In this document: in pieces, positions 52,918-64,000 of the stretch
How the letters are laid out: the number at the start of each line of letters is the position of its first letter
Position numbering within the stretch: position 1 is the stretch's first letter
Assembly: GCA_030272585.1 (NCBI GenBank)
Contig: BSYQ01000012.1
Location: 806,001-870,000, forward strand
Length of the DNA stretch: 64,000 nt
Direction: 5' to 3'
DNA from: Bryopsis sp. KO-2023
Taxonomy: Eukaryota > Chlorophyta > Ulvophyceae > Bryopsidales > Bryopsidaceae
The notes under the pieces: generated by a model
What the model was told of the DNA's origin: nothing
Databases searched by the model: none
What the model saw: only the letters and a program-made list of their open reading frames with translations
Position numbers and translations under genes: made by a program

Positions 52918-54399
52918 GAAGGAATTGGATGTACAGATTTGAGAGAATAATGATGATTGGTGGTTTTATTATGTGACAGTATTATTCCATTTATGGAGAT
53001 AGTTTTGTTTATATATATATTTGGGATTTGGGGTGGTTTGGCTTGAAAAGTTGATTGGATGTTTTATATGCTGAGGATAGGAGTCATTTTTCTTGATATT
53101 ATCACCAAAAAAAAAGGAAAAAAACTGTACAGCAGAAATCAGAGAGAGAGAGAGAGAGTGCTTCTTTTATTCTCATATATCTGCCCCTATTATGAATATG
53201 CTTCTTTTTTTTCATACTCTTTTTGTTTAGTGACTGAGAGTTTTTGATCCAAAAAAAAAAGACCTAGAGGTGAAACCCCCCAAAACAAATCAATAAAAAT
53301 GACTCGAAAAAGGGGAAAATGATTTCACTCTGGTTGAGCGAAAAGTAGCTTTGGAAATATGAGAGATGAGCAGAGTCTGTCTGGACAAAAAACACAAAAA
53401 AAGGTTTTGCAGGGGGATTATTGGTCTTCATATGTGTTTCCTAAATAAGAGTAGAGTCGAGTGTAATCAAAGGAAGTTGGAAAAGCGGGTGGGCAAAAAG
53501 GAGGAAAGCAAAATAAATATGCTTTGATAAGAGTTTTTTTTGCTCTTTGTTTTTGAGGGTGGTTCATGAGTGAAATTTGAGAGAGAGAGAGAGAGGAAAT
53601 AAGTAGGAAAAAAAAGGCAAACTCAGAGGGGGTTGATTCCACAACAACGCTTTTAAGAGAGTGGGGGGCAAGGGGGAGGGGGGGTCATGGATCTTTCATG
53701 AATTCCAGGGTGAGCTGAGAGGAATGCAATGGATTTGATGCACGGATCGATGGAAATTAAACAGTGGAGACTTGACCATTCCATACGGATGAGGTGGTTG
53801 CTGTTGTGCATTTGTAATTTTTGGTTTGGTTTGGTGTTGTGCATTTGTTCGATACTCTTGAAACTCATTCGATATCGGCGTGGCATGATGGTGTTGATCA
53901 ATTATATTGCATGATTTGGTTTCCCTATCTGGCGGCTGGAAATGGTTGCAAAAGATGGGAGAGAAAAATTTCCTCTATTTCCCCCACAGGTGCAAAGTGA
54001 TATAAAAATGCAGTGGAAGTCACTTTACGGTGGAGGGCCCTTCCTGAAGGAGGGCCCTCCTTCAGAATTATTATAATTTTCTGTTTTAAACTGTGTTCGA
54101 TCCTACCCCACCCCAGAATGTGGATCCACTTGTCGGCCTTGATACACTTTTCAATAATCAATTTGAAGCTGTAGCTAATTTATTTTGACCAAATAGACCC
54201 CACTCTACCAGCAAAGAAGAAAGAAACGAAAAGAAAATCGGACGATTTTCTATCCAGATACAAACACAGAATCACAATCTGGATCAGAAGGCGCCTCAGA
54301 TTCAAAAAAATTCTTAAGAAACCAAGGAAAAGGTAACCACAGATGCATATTTTCTTAAAGAAAGACTCTTTATTATCCTTCCGGGAAAAAACCAACCCA
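52918..54399. other. Intergenic built from duplicated flanks
   Basis: About 53020-53600 matches 57310-57670. About 53620-54399 matches 62945-63636 and continues into the 3' end of the BTB genes. GGAGGGCCC inverted copies lie near 54033-54062. No supported gene. Confidence 0.6.
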
Positions 54400-56082
54400 T
54401 CAAGTTAGCCATTTCTCAAACTCTTCTGAACTAGGCTTTCTCTTGGACTTCCAGATAGAAACACGGCCATGACCTTTGCTGTCCACCAGCTTCCAGACAT
54501 TTATCGCCTCGCAAGAAACGTAACTACCACCCCCACCCCCACCACTATTATAATATCCCCCACCCCCCCCACCGGAATACCCACCCCCACCACAGAGCCC
54601 CCCCCCTCCGAATCCCCTCACATCGCTGGGTGCAACAGGTCTTGCAAGATTTTCAAGTCCATCCAGCCATCCACACCCTCCATGAGGACATGACATCCTC
54701 CCTTCTGTCCCACCGGGTTGACCTGCAGGCGACGCGGTGCCATTGTTTTCGACGTTTGCATCAACACCATGGCTGTTCGTACTGCCATTTTGTTCTAAGC
54801 CCCATCCACCTCCTCCGCCAGCTGCTAACATCAAGGAACCATCGGGTCTGAAGACAAATGTGCCTCCCGCACCACCACTGTGATTACTTGAACCAGAAGT
54901 GGACATGCTTCCCGTGAGTATCCTCAAGATCTCTCCAGTCTGGAGCTCAAACGAAGCTCCAAGCATCGCACCCCGTCCACCCCGCCCCCCCCCACAAGGG
55001 CTGTCTGCAGCTTTTGCACCAACAGCGACGATGTGATACCATCCCGACCAAGGTACTCCCCAATCCTGACATTTCTGATTGGAAGCAGAATAAAAAAAGA
55101 AAACGCCTGTATCAATGGCTCGCCTCTCCAAACGTACACGAAGTACCTGTTGAATGTCGCGTTGAACGGTATCCAATCCTTCTATTTCTTTCAAGGCACC
55201 AAACTGTTTTAGCTCGTCTACATTCAGCGAGAAGAAATCCAGATCGCTGAACAAGGAACCCGCTATCCCTCGTCGTGACTCGAAGTCGTGATTGAACCAT
55301 CTCGCCAGTGCCAAGCACAATTCAAAAGTGGTGGGGGACGTCGCCAGGAGGTGCTGGATAGCAACCACGCTCAGCCTCAAAAAACCTTCCGTGTTGCTGA
55401 TTGACGTAAAGTGGTCATGAATGAATTTCGCAAACTGCCCTTGGAGTCCTCGGTTTTCTACGCCGACCACCTGGTTGAAAACATCGCAGCAAGTGTCCTC
55501 ATCAAGGTTATCCCTCAAGAAGAGCCTGCAGCCGTTGACCACCCAATCCACTTGGTACATTCTCGCTGCCATCATAACAGGTACGGCCATCGCGTCTGTC
55601 AAGACACCTTTCCCCGTGTACAAGGCAGAGAGGAGCCACTCCACCACATCAGGGTCCACCCCTCTCATCAGCACTTTCCCTTCCTCTGCCTCTTTGAAAC
55701 TGTGTGCACCGGAGTCTGAATGCGCTTCAAGCATAGCTGCGAACACTGGGCTGGTTGCAGCAAGAACATTCTTGTGACACAGGAACTTGCGGCCATCTTC
55801 CGTCTCTACAACAACGTCGCTGAATTTTGCGTCGTTGAAACATAGCCCCAATCTCTCCAGGGAGCCTTCCAAATCTTGCACAACTGCCTAGCAGATAAAC
55901 GAGAACAGTGAGGCGGCCACGAGATTCAAAAAAAAAAAAGAAGACAATGGCTGCACAAAGCACCTACCATCCTCGCAGTGGACTATAAAGTTCCTTGAAT
56001 GCCTTTGTATTTGCCGCTTCAAAGAGTGTGCGCCTGCCTTTCCATCGCTAAGGGCCGCTAAGGGCTGCGCTGGAGCACTCAT
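54400..56082 (-). CDS. BTB-BACK-glycine-rich protein 2, 2 exons, 532 residues
   Basis: Exons 55968-56082 and 54400-55883 join in phase. Exon 1 (MSAPAQPLAALSDGKAGAH) is short and basic. Domains: BTB about residues 48-165 (SDVVVETEDGRKFLCHK, LAATSPVFAAML, VVEWLLSALYTG); BACK-like about 165-285 (NQVVGVENRGLQGQFAKF, HDFESRRGIAGSL); Gly-rich domain about 310-520 (GWYHIVAVGAKA, GGAGGTFVFRPDGSLMLAAG, long G runs, GGGGSYVSCEA). About 70% similar to BTB gene 1 by eye. No signal peptide, so probably cytosolic or nuclear. BTB-BACK proteins usually dimerise and recruit Cullin-3; that role here is inference. Confidence 0.9.
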
Positions 56083-58105
56083 CAGCTGACGAGCCTGATG
56101 GCACCCCGCATCATCAGTCGAAATCTTTCGCTGTACTGTTCACTTGATGGACTCCAATCCCTTCCACACCGCCTACCCAGGTGGTCATTCTCAAAGGCAA
56201 GCAAGATGGGCTCACCCAGTGACCCAGTGGGTGTGGACCTGGAACGGGTGCTCAGTCGGTCAAGTGGCTTAATTAAGTCTAAGAGTTGTTCTTTACCGCA
56301 CGAGCTTCTGTCACAGGAACGTCGACCGATCTTTCGCATAACGAAGCCAACGGTCAAAAGTCATATATTGGGAAATTCCCTCAACTCGATCTAACTTTGT
56401 CTTTTTCATCACTCTGCGAAAAACACTTGTTTTGGGGTTTATGGTCGGTTCATTTTGGATTTTGATGGATTTAGAAAGATGGATCGGGGAGTGGTGGGGT
56501 GTCCTTGTTGATACTAAGGTTGTGTATAATTACGATTTTAAACAAAGACCTCCAGCTGTTGAAATACTGAGCGCTCTTGGGTGTCTCTGGTGAAAGTCTC
56601 TAGGTGTATGTATATACATGCGAGAAAATACATCTGTGTTCTCAATAGACGAAACCAAATCGAAACTATCCACATGTGAAAAATACTGGCAGTTTCTTCG
56701 AAGCATGAAAAGAGTCGGACTGATTCTTGCAGGTTCCACGAAGGGCGTTGGCAACCAGCGATGATTAGCACGACCGCGCGCTAGCGTGGTTGTGTTCTTT
56801 TTTTTGTTGCTGAGGGAATGTCTGAGGCAGGAAAATCCGACAACAATAATACCCATACTCTTGGTAACTGACTACCACTGCAGCAGCGCGCTAGCAGGTT
56901 CCAGTCTCTTACAAGAAAAGAAAGATATGAATCAACGAAAAGAAAGATATATATACGCAAACTACCAGAGTCTTTCTCTCTTCCTGCCCGTTTCGAAGGA
57001 ATTCATTGAAACTGACAAAGGCTCCCAGTTTCTCTTCCCAAAGAGTCACAATCGATCATCCCTTTTTCCCGAAGAATCTTTCGAATCCAAATCTTCGATC
57101 CTGCAATATCTCGATCTAATATTCAATAGAAAGACAAGCATGGGAAAGAGGGGAGACTGGTCGATTTTGATGTTGGAATCACCAAAAACCAAAGAGCGTT
57201 ATCATGGATCGATCAATGTCAACAGGTTGGAAAAAAAAAGGTCTTACACGAAAAACAGGACAAAAAGAGAAAATTCCATAATGTTTCCTAACTTCTAATG
57301 AATTGTTTTCTTTATATATTAGGGAGTTGGAGTGGTTTGGTTTGAAAAGCTGATTGAAAAAAAGGGGGAATTGGTTTCAATCTGGCTGAGCGAAAAGTAG
57401 CTTTGAAAATATGAGAGATGAGGAGAGTCTTTCTGGAGAAAAAACCACAAAAAAAGGTTTTGCAGGATTATTGGTCTTGATATGCATTTCCTAAATAAGA
57501 GTAGACTTCAGTGTAATCAAAGGAAGTTAAAAAAGCGGGTGGGTGGGTGAGCGGGCGGGCAAAAAAGAGGAAAGCGAAATGAATGTGCTTTGATAAGAGT
57601 TATTTTTGTCCTTTTTGAGGGTTCATGGGTGAAAGTTGAGAGAGAGAAAAAATAAGTTCGAATTCTTGTGATATGGATCCAAGTCCAAAGGAAATCTCTT
57701 CCTTTTTTTTAAAGAGAACCTTCAGATCCCATTCTCAGGGTATTGTTTTTGTTCTGGCCACAAGATATGCCCATCGCTCGGCTTGATGGGGGCTAAAACT
57801 AAACAGCCAGCTATCCCTATTCTGGTCATTTTCCAACTATTTCCTAACAATCAGGCAGAGGAGATTCTAAATTTTTGTTTGAACCAGTCGAAACTCCATT
57901 CACTCATCCCATTCTGTACAGGAAAAACCTTAACATTTGAGATATGCTAAGACATACAAATCTGTGCGAAGGCCATGAATGCATGGATCTCCACAACCCG
58001 CAACACTAACAATCGATACATGTTTTTCACACAGGCCCCACTGCCCTAGTTAATTTTTGCTGCACCCCTGTGGTCTCAGTGAAAAAAAAAAAAAGGGAAA
58101 GGAGT
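56083..58105. other. Region upstream of BTB gene 2; no supported gene
   Basis: A plus-strand frame at 56786-57298 is open for 170 codons, but its composition looks random and it overlaps simple sequence. 57310-57670 is a copy of 53020-53600. Confidence 0.45.
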
Positions 58106-60154
58106 TCATGAGCTAGGGAACTCCAGCTTCCAAATGGATTCCTCCGGGGAGGTTTGACTGTGGTGGCATATCTTCATGCAACGCACCAAGTTAGCCTTGC
58201 TAGAATAGAATAGACCGTCCAAGCATCCGCCGTTTCCAAAATTGCCCATCCTGGACATGCTTCTACAAGAGCCGAGCAGTGATTCCCCCACCCAAATCCC
58301 TCTGTTTGCCTCCATCGATCTGCATGATCACCCAAGGAACGACCCCCAAAAACATCATCTGATCATGAATTTCCACCAAAAACAGCGATGAAATCCCACT
58401 CCTGAAGAGGTTTGCATTGGTCAGTCGAGACAGCCCTTCGTGGAATCCAGAGGAGAGAAACAATCCAACGATCGTTGGGACGACCGAGGTGACTTGCCCC
58501 ACACTCCAGAAGTTCCTCATATATGCTGCATGACTGGGTTTGACCCAAGGGACTGGAGTGGGGGATTGCTTGCGCTTTCTGGTGTCATTGCCAGGAGAAC
58601 ATTGAGAATTATTCCATCAATTGTCTTGAGGCAAGAGAGTCCCAGATCCATCTAATCGTGGAAAGATACGAATGCACACAGTCAGACCAGAGCATCACCA
58701 TGGCGACCCACAGAAGAGCTGTGGGTACAACACCAACTTGGACAGCTCCATCTTTTCCATCGAAACCTGCAAAAGCATTAATCTATCAACACAGAGAAAA
58801 GGCCCCGGTGCAATCATGGGATTGGGACGACGGGAATATGCATTTACATATGTTGCTTGACGATCATTGTTGTTTTCCCCTCACATCTTTAGAGTAGCCA
58901 TGATTTCCTGGACAGACTCCCTGACTTGAAAAGGTGACGGACAAAGCATCGTGCACCTCCTCCTCACCCACCCCGTGGTAAATTGCTTGTATCAATTGGG
59001 AACTCTCCCCTAATGATTCTTCTGGATTCGAGCCCTCACCATCAATCTAAAATTCAAAAGAAAGCAAACAATCACATTTACCCTGGAAGAAACCCCATAG
59101 AAACAAAAAGCAAAATCAATAGCGGTCGACCCCCGACATGGCCTCACAGTTGACACAATTCAGGTGGGTATGCAATATATAGAAGAAAAAAAAAGGGAAG
59201 TTTTGCCCCAATGGTGCCCACACACAAATGGAGGCACAAATGGAGCTTTTTATACAGGGGTTAACCGACCTGAAGGGTTTGTATAGTGAACCAATTGAAT
59301 GATTTCTGAGGAGGACACGCGGGCAAGATAGAGGCTGACTATCTTCAGCACATGAAGTACTGCATGAGCGACTCCACATCCTGATCGGTCCAAAATATGT
59401 ATCAAGCAACCATCCCAATCACAGTGAACAACAGCAAGCAGATAGACTTCCTTACCCAAATTGAAGGGAAACCAACCAGATAATAAAAAACTAAAGATCG
59501 AATGCTGCTTTTTTTGCATCTGTTGGTGAGTGTTGGGGGTAATGACAGCAAGCAATTTCCACCCACCGACCTCGTTAACATATTGCTCTACTCCAGAATC
59601 CACCAGAAAGTCGACTTGGGGAAATGCTCACATCCAGGGGTGAATAGGAACCAACAATCTTTTGCCATGGTCAGACACTGCGCAGCAAAGCTGATGAATG
59701 TCCACCATCCTGTCCAGGCCCTTTGGAGCTTGGTGGTGCAAGGAGACAGACGGGCTGCCCAGAAACCCGATCAACCTCTTGCACAACACAACCTGATTCT
59801 TGAGAATGCTGATCGATATGATTCTCAAGATGTTGGCCACAGTCAGGTGCACCTGGGTGTCCCCAAAAAAACAAAAATAAACCCACCGATCAAAACGTGC
59901 ATTCGTTTGCGCCAGTTGAATGTCCACACCAAGACCAAATAAAACATTGGAGGCCTCTTGAAGAATGCAACATATATCTGAGCATTATTGGCAAAGGGTT
60001 GCCAAAAATAGCCTGGAATCTCAACTGGGGTTGAACGAGGAAACCCCCAGTAAAATAGGGGACATTGTTGTTTCACAGCAGAAGGGTGAGAAGCACAAAA
60101 TCTTTGTTTTAACCGACACGACATGTTGCAAATGAACATCTCACATTTTCGCAC
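58106..60154 (-). other. Possible multi-exon gene or pseudogene for a hydrophobic protein
   Basis: Several minus-strand frames are open and hydrophobic: 59843-60154 (FYLVLVWTFNWRKRMHVLIGG), 59628-59927 (LTVANILRIISISIL), 59250-59603 (EVYLLAVVHCDWDG) and 58263-58520 (TSVVPTIVGLFLSS). They suggest membrane segments, but I could not join them with good splice sites, and neighbouring frames overlap in different phases. No family recognised; it may be decayed. Confidence 0.3.
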
Positions 60155-60996
60155 TCACATTCCCCACCAGGGAAAAACAATTGAAGCTGCTGACCGCCAC
60201 ATCGCCCGAACCGCCCAGCCAACAACAAGTGTGCTGGTCGCCACCACCACCTGTCCCAAGCCTTTTTGTCAGTAAATTAATATATGTGTGTTAGATATTG
60301 CCTGTCACGTCAAAAAGTCTTGGTTCGAGGTGTGTTGCTCCTACCAATGGCGCCACTGCACGAGCGCTTGGAATTTTGCGCGCGAAGGTTGGCGGACGAA
60401 CGGAGTCTTCGGGCGCAAAACTGAAAAAGAACCACATTGTTAATGGACCTTCATCCACAACGAAGGCCCCAACAACAATGGCGTCACTCTTTCAACGACT
60501 CACCAGATCCTCCCCTCACTGCCGCTAAGCCGTGATCGTTGTTTGGACTGTCGGCGAGGCGGGGAACAACGATCACGGCGCTGGCCGCGCTACCATCAGA
60601 AAACAAAAAAAAAGAACAACAATCAAATGCTGCAGTATCACATGATCGTATCTCCAGGTCACTCGAAACAATGTTACATCATCAGCCAACAAGGGATGCT
60701 CTGACTCCTCACCTGGTCAGGCAGGCAGCACCAGGCCCAAGAGGCCCAGCACCACCAGACCGACAGGCGCCAGCCTTCCCCTCAACCCCCTGGACAGAAC
60801 ATGTGCTACTTTTAGAGGTCCAGTGCTTTATCCTTGTAAAATTGGATCGTTTTCCACAATCCTCACAAAACAGTTGACGGTTTACATTTCAGAATGTAAT
60901 TGATGTTGATTTGATTGTTACATTTCAGAAATTTATTTAAAAAAATTCATTGTATTTATTACCTCTTCCTCCTCCTCTGAACCCGCCTTAGGACGG
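60155..60996. other. No gene seen; one clear hairpin
   Basis: Contains a 15-bp perfect inverted repeat (60529-60543 and 60565-60579, GCCGTGATCGTTGTT) and Gly/Pro-codon-like GC-rich repeats near 60720-60780. Confidence 0.45.
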
Positions 60997-61211
60997 CAGG
61001 TTGCAGCGAATCCTTCGCTTGCAACCTGTTGAGGAGGTCCTGGTGGAAGATGTTTCCACCATGTTGTCCCAAGAAGGGTTGGGTGAACGAGGTGTTCAAC
61101 CCAGCCCCTCTTGGAACAACATCCAGCTCAGGGCATGTGTATGCCTGAGCTGGAAGGACAGGGAGACATCTCCCGAGGGATGCCTCCACCGGAGCGGATG
61201 GATGGCGGTGG
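60997..61211. ncRNA. Run of six adjacent hairpins, candidate structured RNA
   Basis: Consecutive local stems: 60997-61010/61014-61028; 61042-61048/61054-61060; 61061-61088/61093-61122 (about 27 pairs, few mismatches); 61122-61136/61141-61154; 61161-61166/61169-61174; 61186-61191/61206-61211. The spacing is tight, with almost every base in a stem. Strand is unknown: some mismatches are G-U pairs on one strand, others on the other. It matches no RNA family I know. A foldback mobile element is the main alternative. Confidence 0.5.
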
Positions 61212-61299
61212 GCTGGAAAAATCACATAAGGTCTTAGAAATCTGTTCATTTCTTTTTTTCTTTAATTTTTTCACAATCAATCAAACTAATATTTATTGG

Positions 61300-61375
61300 C
61301 TACACATCTAAGACCTATTTTAGGTCTCAACCAATGAACTGTTACTAACAGTCTGTTAGTGCCCATTCATTGGGT
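61300..61375. repeat. Further inverted repeats beside the hairpin run
   Basis: AGACCTATTTTAGGTCT is a short palindrome near 61310, and CCAATGAAC...CTAACAG pairs with CTGTTAG...TTCATTGG just after it. Confidence 0.6.
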
Positions 61376-61914
61376 GGCACTCGCTTGCCACACCACCCAC
61401 GGATTCGAACTCAACACCTCCCAGACGTACTAATTTCTCCACTCAAACTAATGTACCGCTGGGGTCCCCACTCGAACCACCCCCAGCGTTGCACGTATGC
61501 CTTTCTGGCTCTCACACTATTCAAATATCACAAAAACTTCCAAGCTTTGCCATGACTGTCATGGAACTCACCTCCAGTGGAGGGCTTGACACGCCGCGGT
61601 GGTGGGAGGTGGGTCTTGGGGGGACGTGACCCTGGCCCCGCGGTTGCGTGCTGGGGGCCAGGTTCCATCGGGTTGGGGCCCGGAAACATCTGCGATCAAA
61701 ACTAGAAAAAACGAAGGATGTCGACAGCAAGCATAATATTTTTCAAGCCCTTTCTGATGCGTGGCGCCATGCTTCACAGCGAACGCCGTCGTTCTGAAAG
61801 CCGACCCCCAAAAACGATTCTACTCTTCTCTTTCTCTCCTTACCTCCTTGGCTCCAGAAGTCGAAAGCTCTGAAGAGCGCGCAAGAAATTCTGGAGCAGG
61901 TCGCAGGTGTTGGC

Positions 61915-62095
61915 TGTACACTTGGGGCCTATTTCAAGTCTCAATAGATCAGCTCTTCATGCGCACGATCATCCTCAGACTGTCCACAGCACCCAGTACT
62001 CTCCAAACGTCCACCCACAGTTGGACGAACCGCACACCTCCCAAACGTGCTAATCCCGGCGAGAGGCGATGAAACATCTCGCTTGTACAAGGTGC
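61915..62095 (-). repeat. Dispersed repeat, copy 2 of 3 (inverted relative to copy 3)
   Basis: Contains ACGTCCACCCACAGTTGGAC and GTGCTAATCCCGGCGAGA. It is the reverse complement of 62325-62510 with about 10-15% differences by eye. Confidence 0.8.
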
Positions 62096-62324
62096 TCTCT
62101 TGTTTTGGCTGTTGAAAACATTGTCTGCCCCGAAAATATTGATACAGAATGCTGTGGAGGCGAAAAAGCCGCGTGAGATATTTTTGACGTTTGATCAAGT
62201 GTAGGTGTTGCCTTCGTCTTCTGGACCCAGGTCTGCTTGTTTCACTTTGCTGAATGGGTGTACAAGTCCTCATTGTTTTAGCCTAAAGAACTTGTACAAA
62301 ACAAGAGGGCACCAGGAAAAAGCG

Positions 62325-62510
62325 AGGTGTTCCATCGCTTCTTGCCGGGATTAGCACGTTCGGGAGTTGTGCGGCTCGTCCAACTGTGGGTGGACGTTTG
62401 GAGAGTACTGGGTGCTGTCGACAGTGCGAGGGTGGGTCTGAGGATGATGGTGCCCATGAACTGCTCATTGATTGAGACCCGAAATAGGCCCCAGGTTGTG
62501 GAAAGAAGCA
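62325..62510 (+). repeat. Dispersed repeat, copy 3 of 3
   Basis: Reverse-complement partner of 61915-62095; together they form a large inverted repeat with about 230 bp between arms. It also matches 21630-21765. Confidence 0.8.
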
Positions 62511-62827
62511 CGGCAACAGCTTTCCCTTCCTTTGCTTAGAGCACAGGCTAATGCTTTTTTGGAGCGGTCTTCTTTGTCGTTTGATTCTGCTTCTTTTGAG
62601 GATAAACATGGGTTGAACGTTGGCTTGATTGATTGTGGGAATAGATACGGACTCGTGTAACAGAAGGTGTTCAGCGACCTACTCAAGTGTACAAAGATTC
62701 CTAAGATTCCCTGCATCAAAGATTGTCGACGCAGGCAACACAATGGCTGAGACTCATCATGCGCAGATCCAAGAGTTACACAGAAATGTGTCCCAGAAAT
62801 TTTTTATTTTTATTTTTGTAAATTGTC

Positions 62828-62901
62828 GGACCTGTAGCTCAGTAGGTTAGAGCACCGGTCTTATGAGCCGGAGGTCGCGGGTTCGAGCCCCGCCAGGTCC
62901 A
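62828..62901 (+). tRNA. tRNA-Ile (anticodon UAU)
   Basis: 74 nt with a full cloverleaf: acceptor stem GGACCTG/CAGGTCC, D-stem GCTC/GAGC with GG in the loop, anticodon stem CCGGT/GCCGG (last pair T-G), anticodon loop CTTATGA, T-stem GCGGG/CCCGC with loop TTCGAGC, discriminator A. No intron and no encoded CCA. Anticodon UAU reads AUA. Position 37 is G, unusual for an Ile tRNA, where A is expected. Confidence 0.9.
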
Positions 62902-62944
62902 CTTGATTATTTGAATTGCCCAGGCCTGGGGAGAAGGAAAAGAA

Positions 62945-63636
62945 AAGACAAACTTAGAGGGGGTTGATTCCACGACAACACTTGGAAGGGGGGGTCGTGG
63001 ATCTTTGATGAATTCCAGGGTGAGCTAAGAGGAATGCAATGGATTTGATGAGCGGATAGGTGGAAATTAAACAGTGGAGACCTGACCATTCCATATGGAT
63101 GGGGTTGTGCTTCTTGTGCACTTGTTGCTCTGTCGATATTCTTGAAACCCATACATTTTCAGCATGGAAAGATGATGTTGGTCAACTATGTCGCATATGC
63201 ATGTTTTTTTATTTTTCTATCTGCTGGCTTCAAAAATGTTGAAAAGGATGGGGGGGAAAAAGTGATATAAAAATGAAGTGGAAGTGGAGGGCGAATTGCC
63301 CTTCCTGAAGGAGCTGTTCACAATTATAATTTTCTGTTTTAAACTGAGTTCAATCCTACCCCACCCCAGAATGTGGATCCACAATTGTCTGCCTCGATAC
63401 TCTTTAAAAAAATCAATTTGAAGCTTTAGCTAATTTATTTTGACAAAACCATCAAAGGAAAAAAAAAACGAAAAGAAAATCGGACGTTTCCTATCCAGAA
63501 ACAAACACAGAACCACTCTCTAGATCAGAAGGCGCCTCAGATCCAAAAAAAATCTTAAGAAACCAAGGAAAAGGTAACCACAGATGTTTTTTTTAAGAAA
63601 GACTCTTTATTATCCTTCCGCGAAAAAAACAACCCA
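62945..63636. repeat. Duplicate of the BTB gene 2 downstream flank
   Basis: Matches about 53620-54399 (shared GAATTCCAGGGTGAGCT, GGAATGCAATGGATTTGATG, GAAATTAAACAGTGGAGAC), continuous with the BTB gene 3 fragment. Confidence 0.85.
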
Positions 63637-64000
63637 TCAAGTAAGCCATTTCTCAAAATCTTCTGAAGAAGGCTTTCTCTTGGACTTCCAGATAGAAACA
63701 CGGCCATGACCTTTGCTGTCCACCAGCTTCCAGACATTTATCGCCTCGCAAGAAACGTAACTACCACCCCCACCCCCACCCCCACCCCTATTAAAAACTC
63801 CCCCACCCCCCCCCCCGGAATACCCACCCCCACCACAGAGCCCCCCCCCTCCGAATCCCCTCACATCGCTGGGTGCAACAGGTCTTGCAAGACTTTCAAG
63901 TCCATCCAGCCATCCACACCCTCCTCCATGAGGATATGACACACCCCTCCCTTCTGTCCCACCGCGTTGACCTGCAGGCGACGCGGTGCCATTGTTTTCG
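63637..64000 (-). CDS. BTB-BACK-glycine-rich protein 3, C-terminal part, cut by window edge
   Basis: The frame is open from the window edge to TGA (63637). It encodes the end of the Gly-rich domain: NNGTASPAGQ, PHGGGCGWLDGL, DVRGFGGGGLCGGGG, GGGGSYVSCEAINVWKLVD, then KPSSEDFEKWLT. It is nearly identical to the end of BTB gene 2, differing mostly in the lengths of Gly runs. The BTB part lies beyond 64000. Confidence 0.85.
   Translation of the reverse strand, partial: ENNGTASPAGQRGGTEGRGVSYPHGGGCGWLDGLESLARPVAPSDVRGFGGGGLCGGGGYSGGGGGGVFNRGGGGGGGGSYVSCEAINVWKLVDSKGHGRVSIWKSKRKPSSEDFEKWLT

Noticed and set aside
56786-57298. 170-codon plus-strand frame as a gene
   Set aside because: It starts in a T-run and ends in Lys-rich A-runs, with no motif or splice support.

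Overview
The window is a eukaryotic nuclear contig from an intron-rich protist that uses the standard code: TAA, TAG and TGA all end genes here. Introns are GT-AG, 60 to 1800 bp long, and full of long T, A, C and G runs. A stand-alone 3-dehydroquinate synthase with a Ser/Arg-rich leader suggests an organism that has or had a plastid. The aspartic protease with a plant-type saposin insert, the F-type lectin and the TRP-like channel fit an algal protist; a chromerid-like alga is one candidate, but the sequence alone does not settle the lineage.

Left half (1-33.3 kb): ordinary single-copy genes, most of which I could assemble exon by exon with every splice phase closing. In order: a phytepsin-like aspartic protease (-), a DTW-domain tRNA aminocarboxypropyltransferase (-), divergent from a PP2C phosphatase with an RS/poly-Q leader (+), 3-dehydroquinate synthase (+), a secreted F-type lectin (-), a secreted Cys-rich protein (-), and a 1793-residue WD40-TRP channel fusion (-).

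Right half (33.3-64 kb): accessory, duplication-rich DNA. Two diverged copies (about 33.95-37.09 kb and 41.44-46.02 kb) hold a small membrane or secreted protein gene. Copy A carries a tandem array of eight 36/37-bp micro-exons, each with its own splice sites. Three BTB-BACK-glycine-rich genes (38.7-40.2 kb +, 54.4-56.1 kb -, 63.6 kb to the edge -) lie among these duplications. There are also an ankyrin-repeat gene end inside inverted repeats, two divergent secreted-protein genes, terminal-inverted-repeat DNA elements, a tRNA-Ile(UAU), and a run of adjacent hairpins at 61.0-61.2 kb.

The genes do not form one pathway. The left half is mainly housekeeping (proteolysis, tRNA modification, signalling, aromatic amino-acid synthesis). 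The right half looks like a locus where secreted-protein and BTB genes are duplicated, mutated and rearranged. The micro-exon array is the most unusual structure seen. All exon models were built by hand reading of splice sites and frame; none is backed by transcripts.
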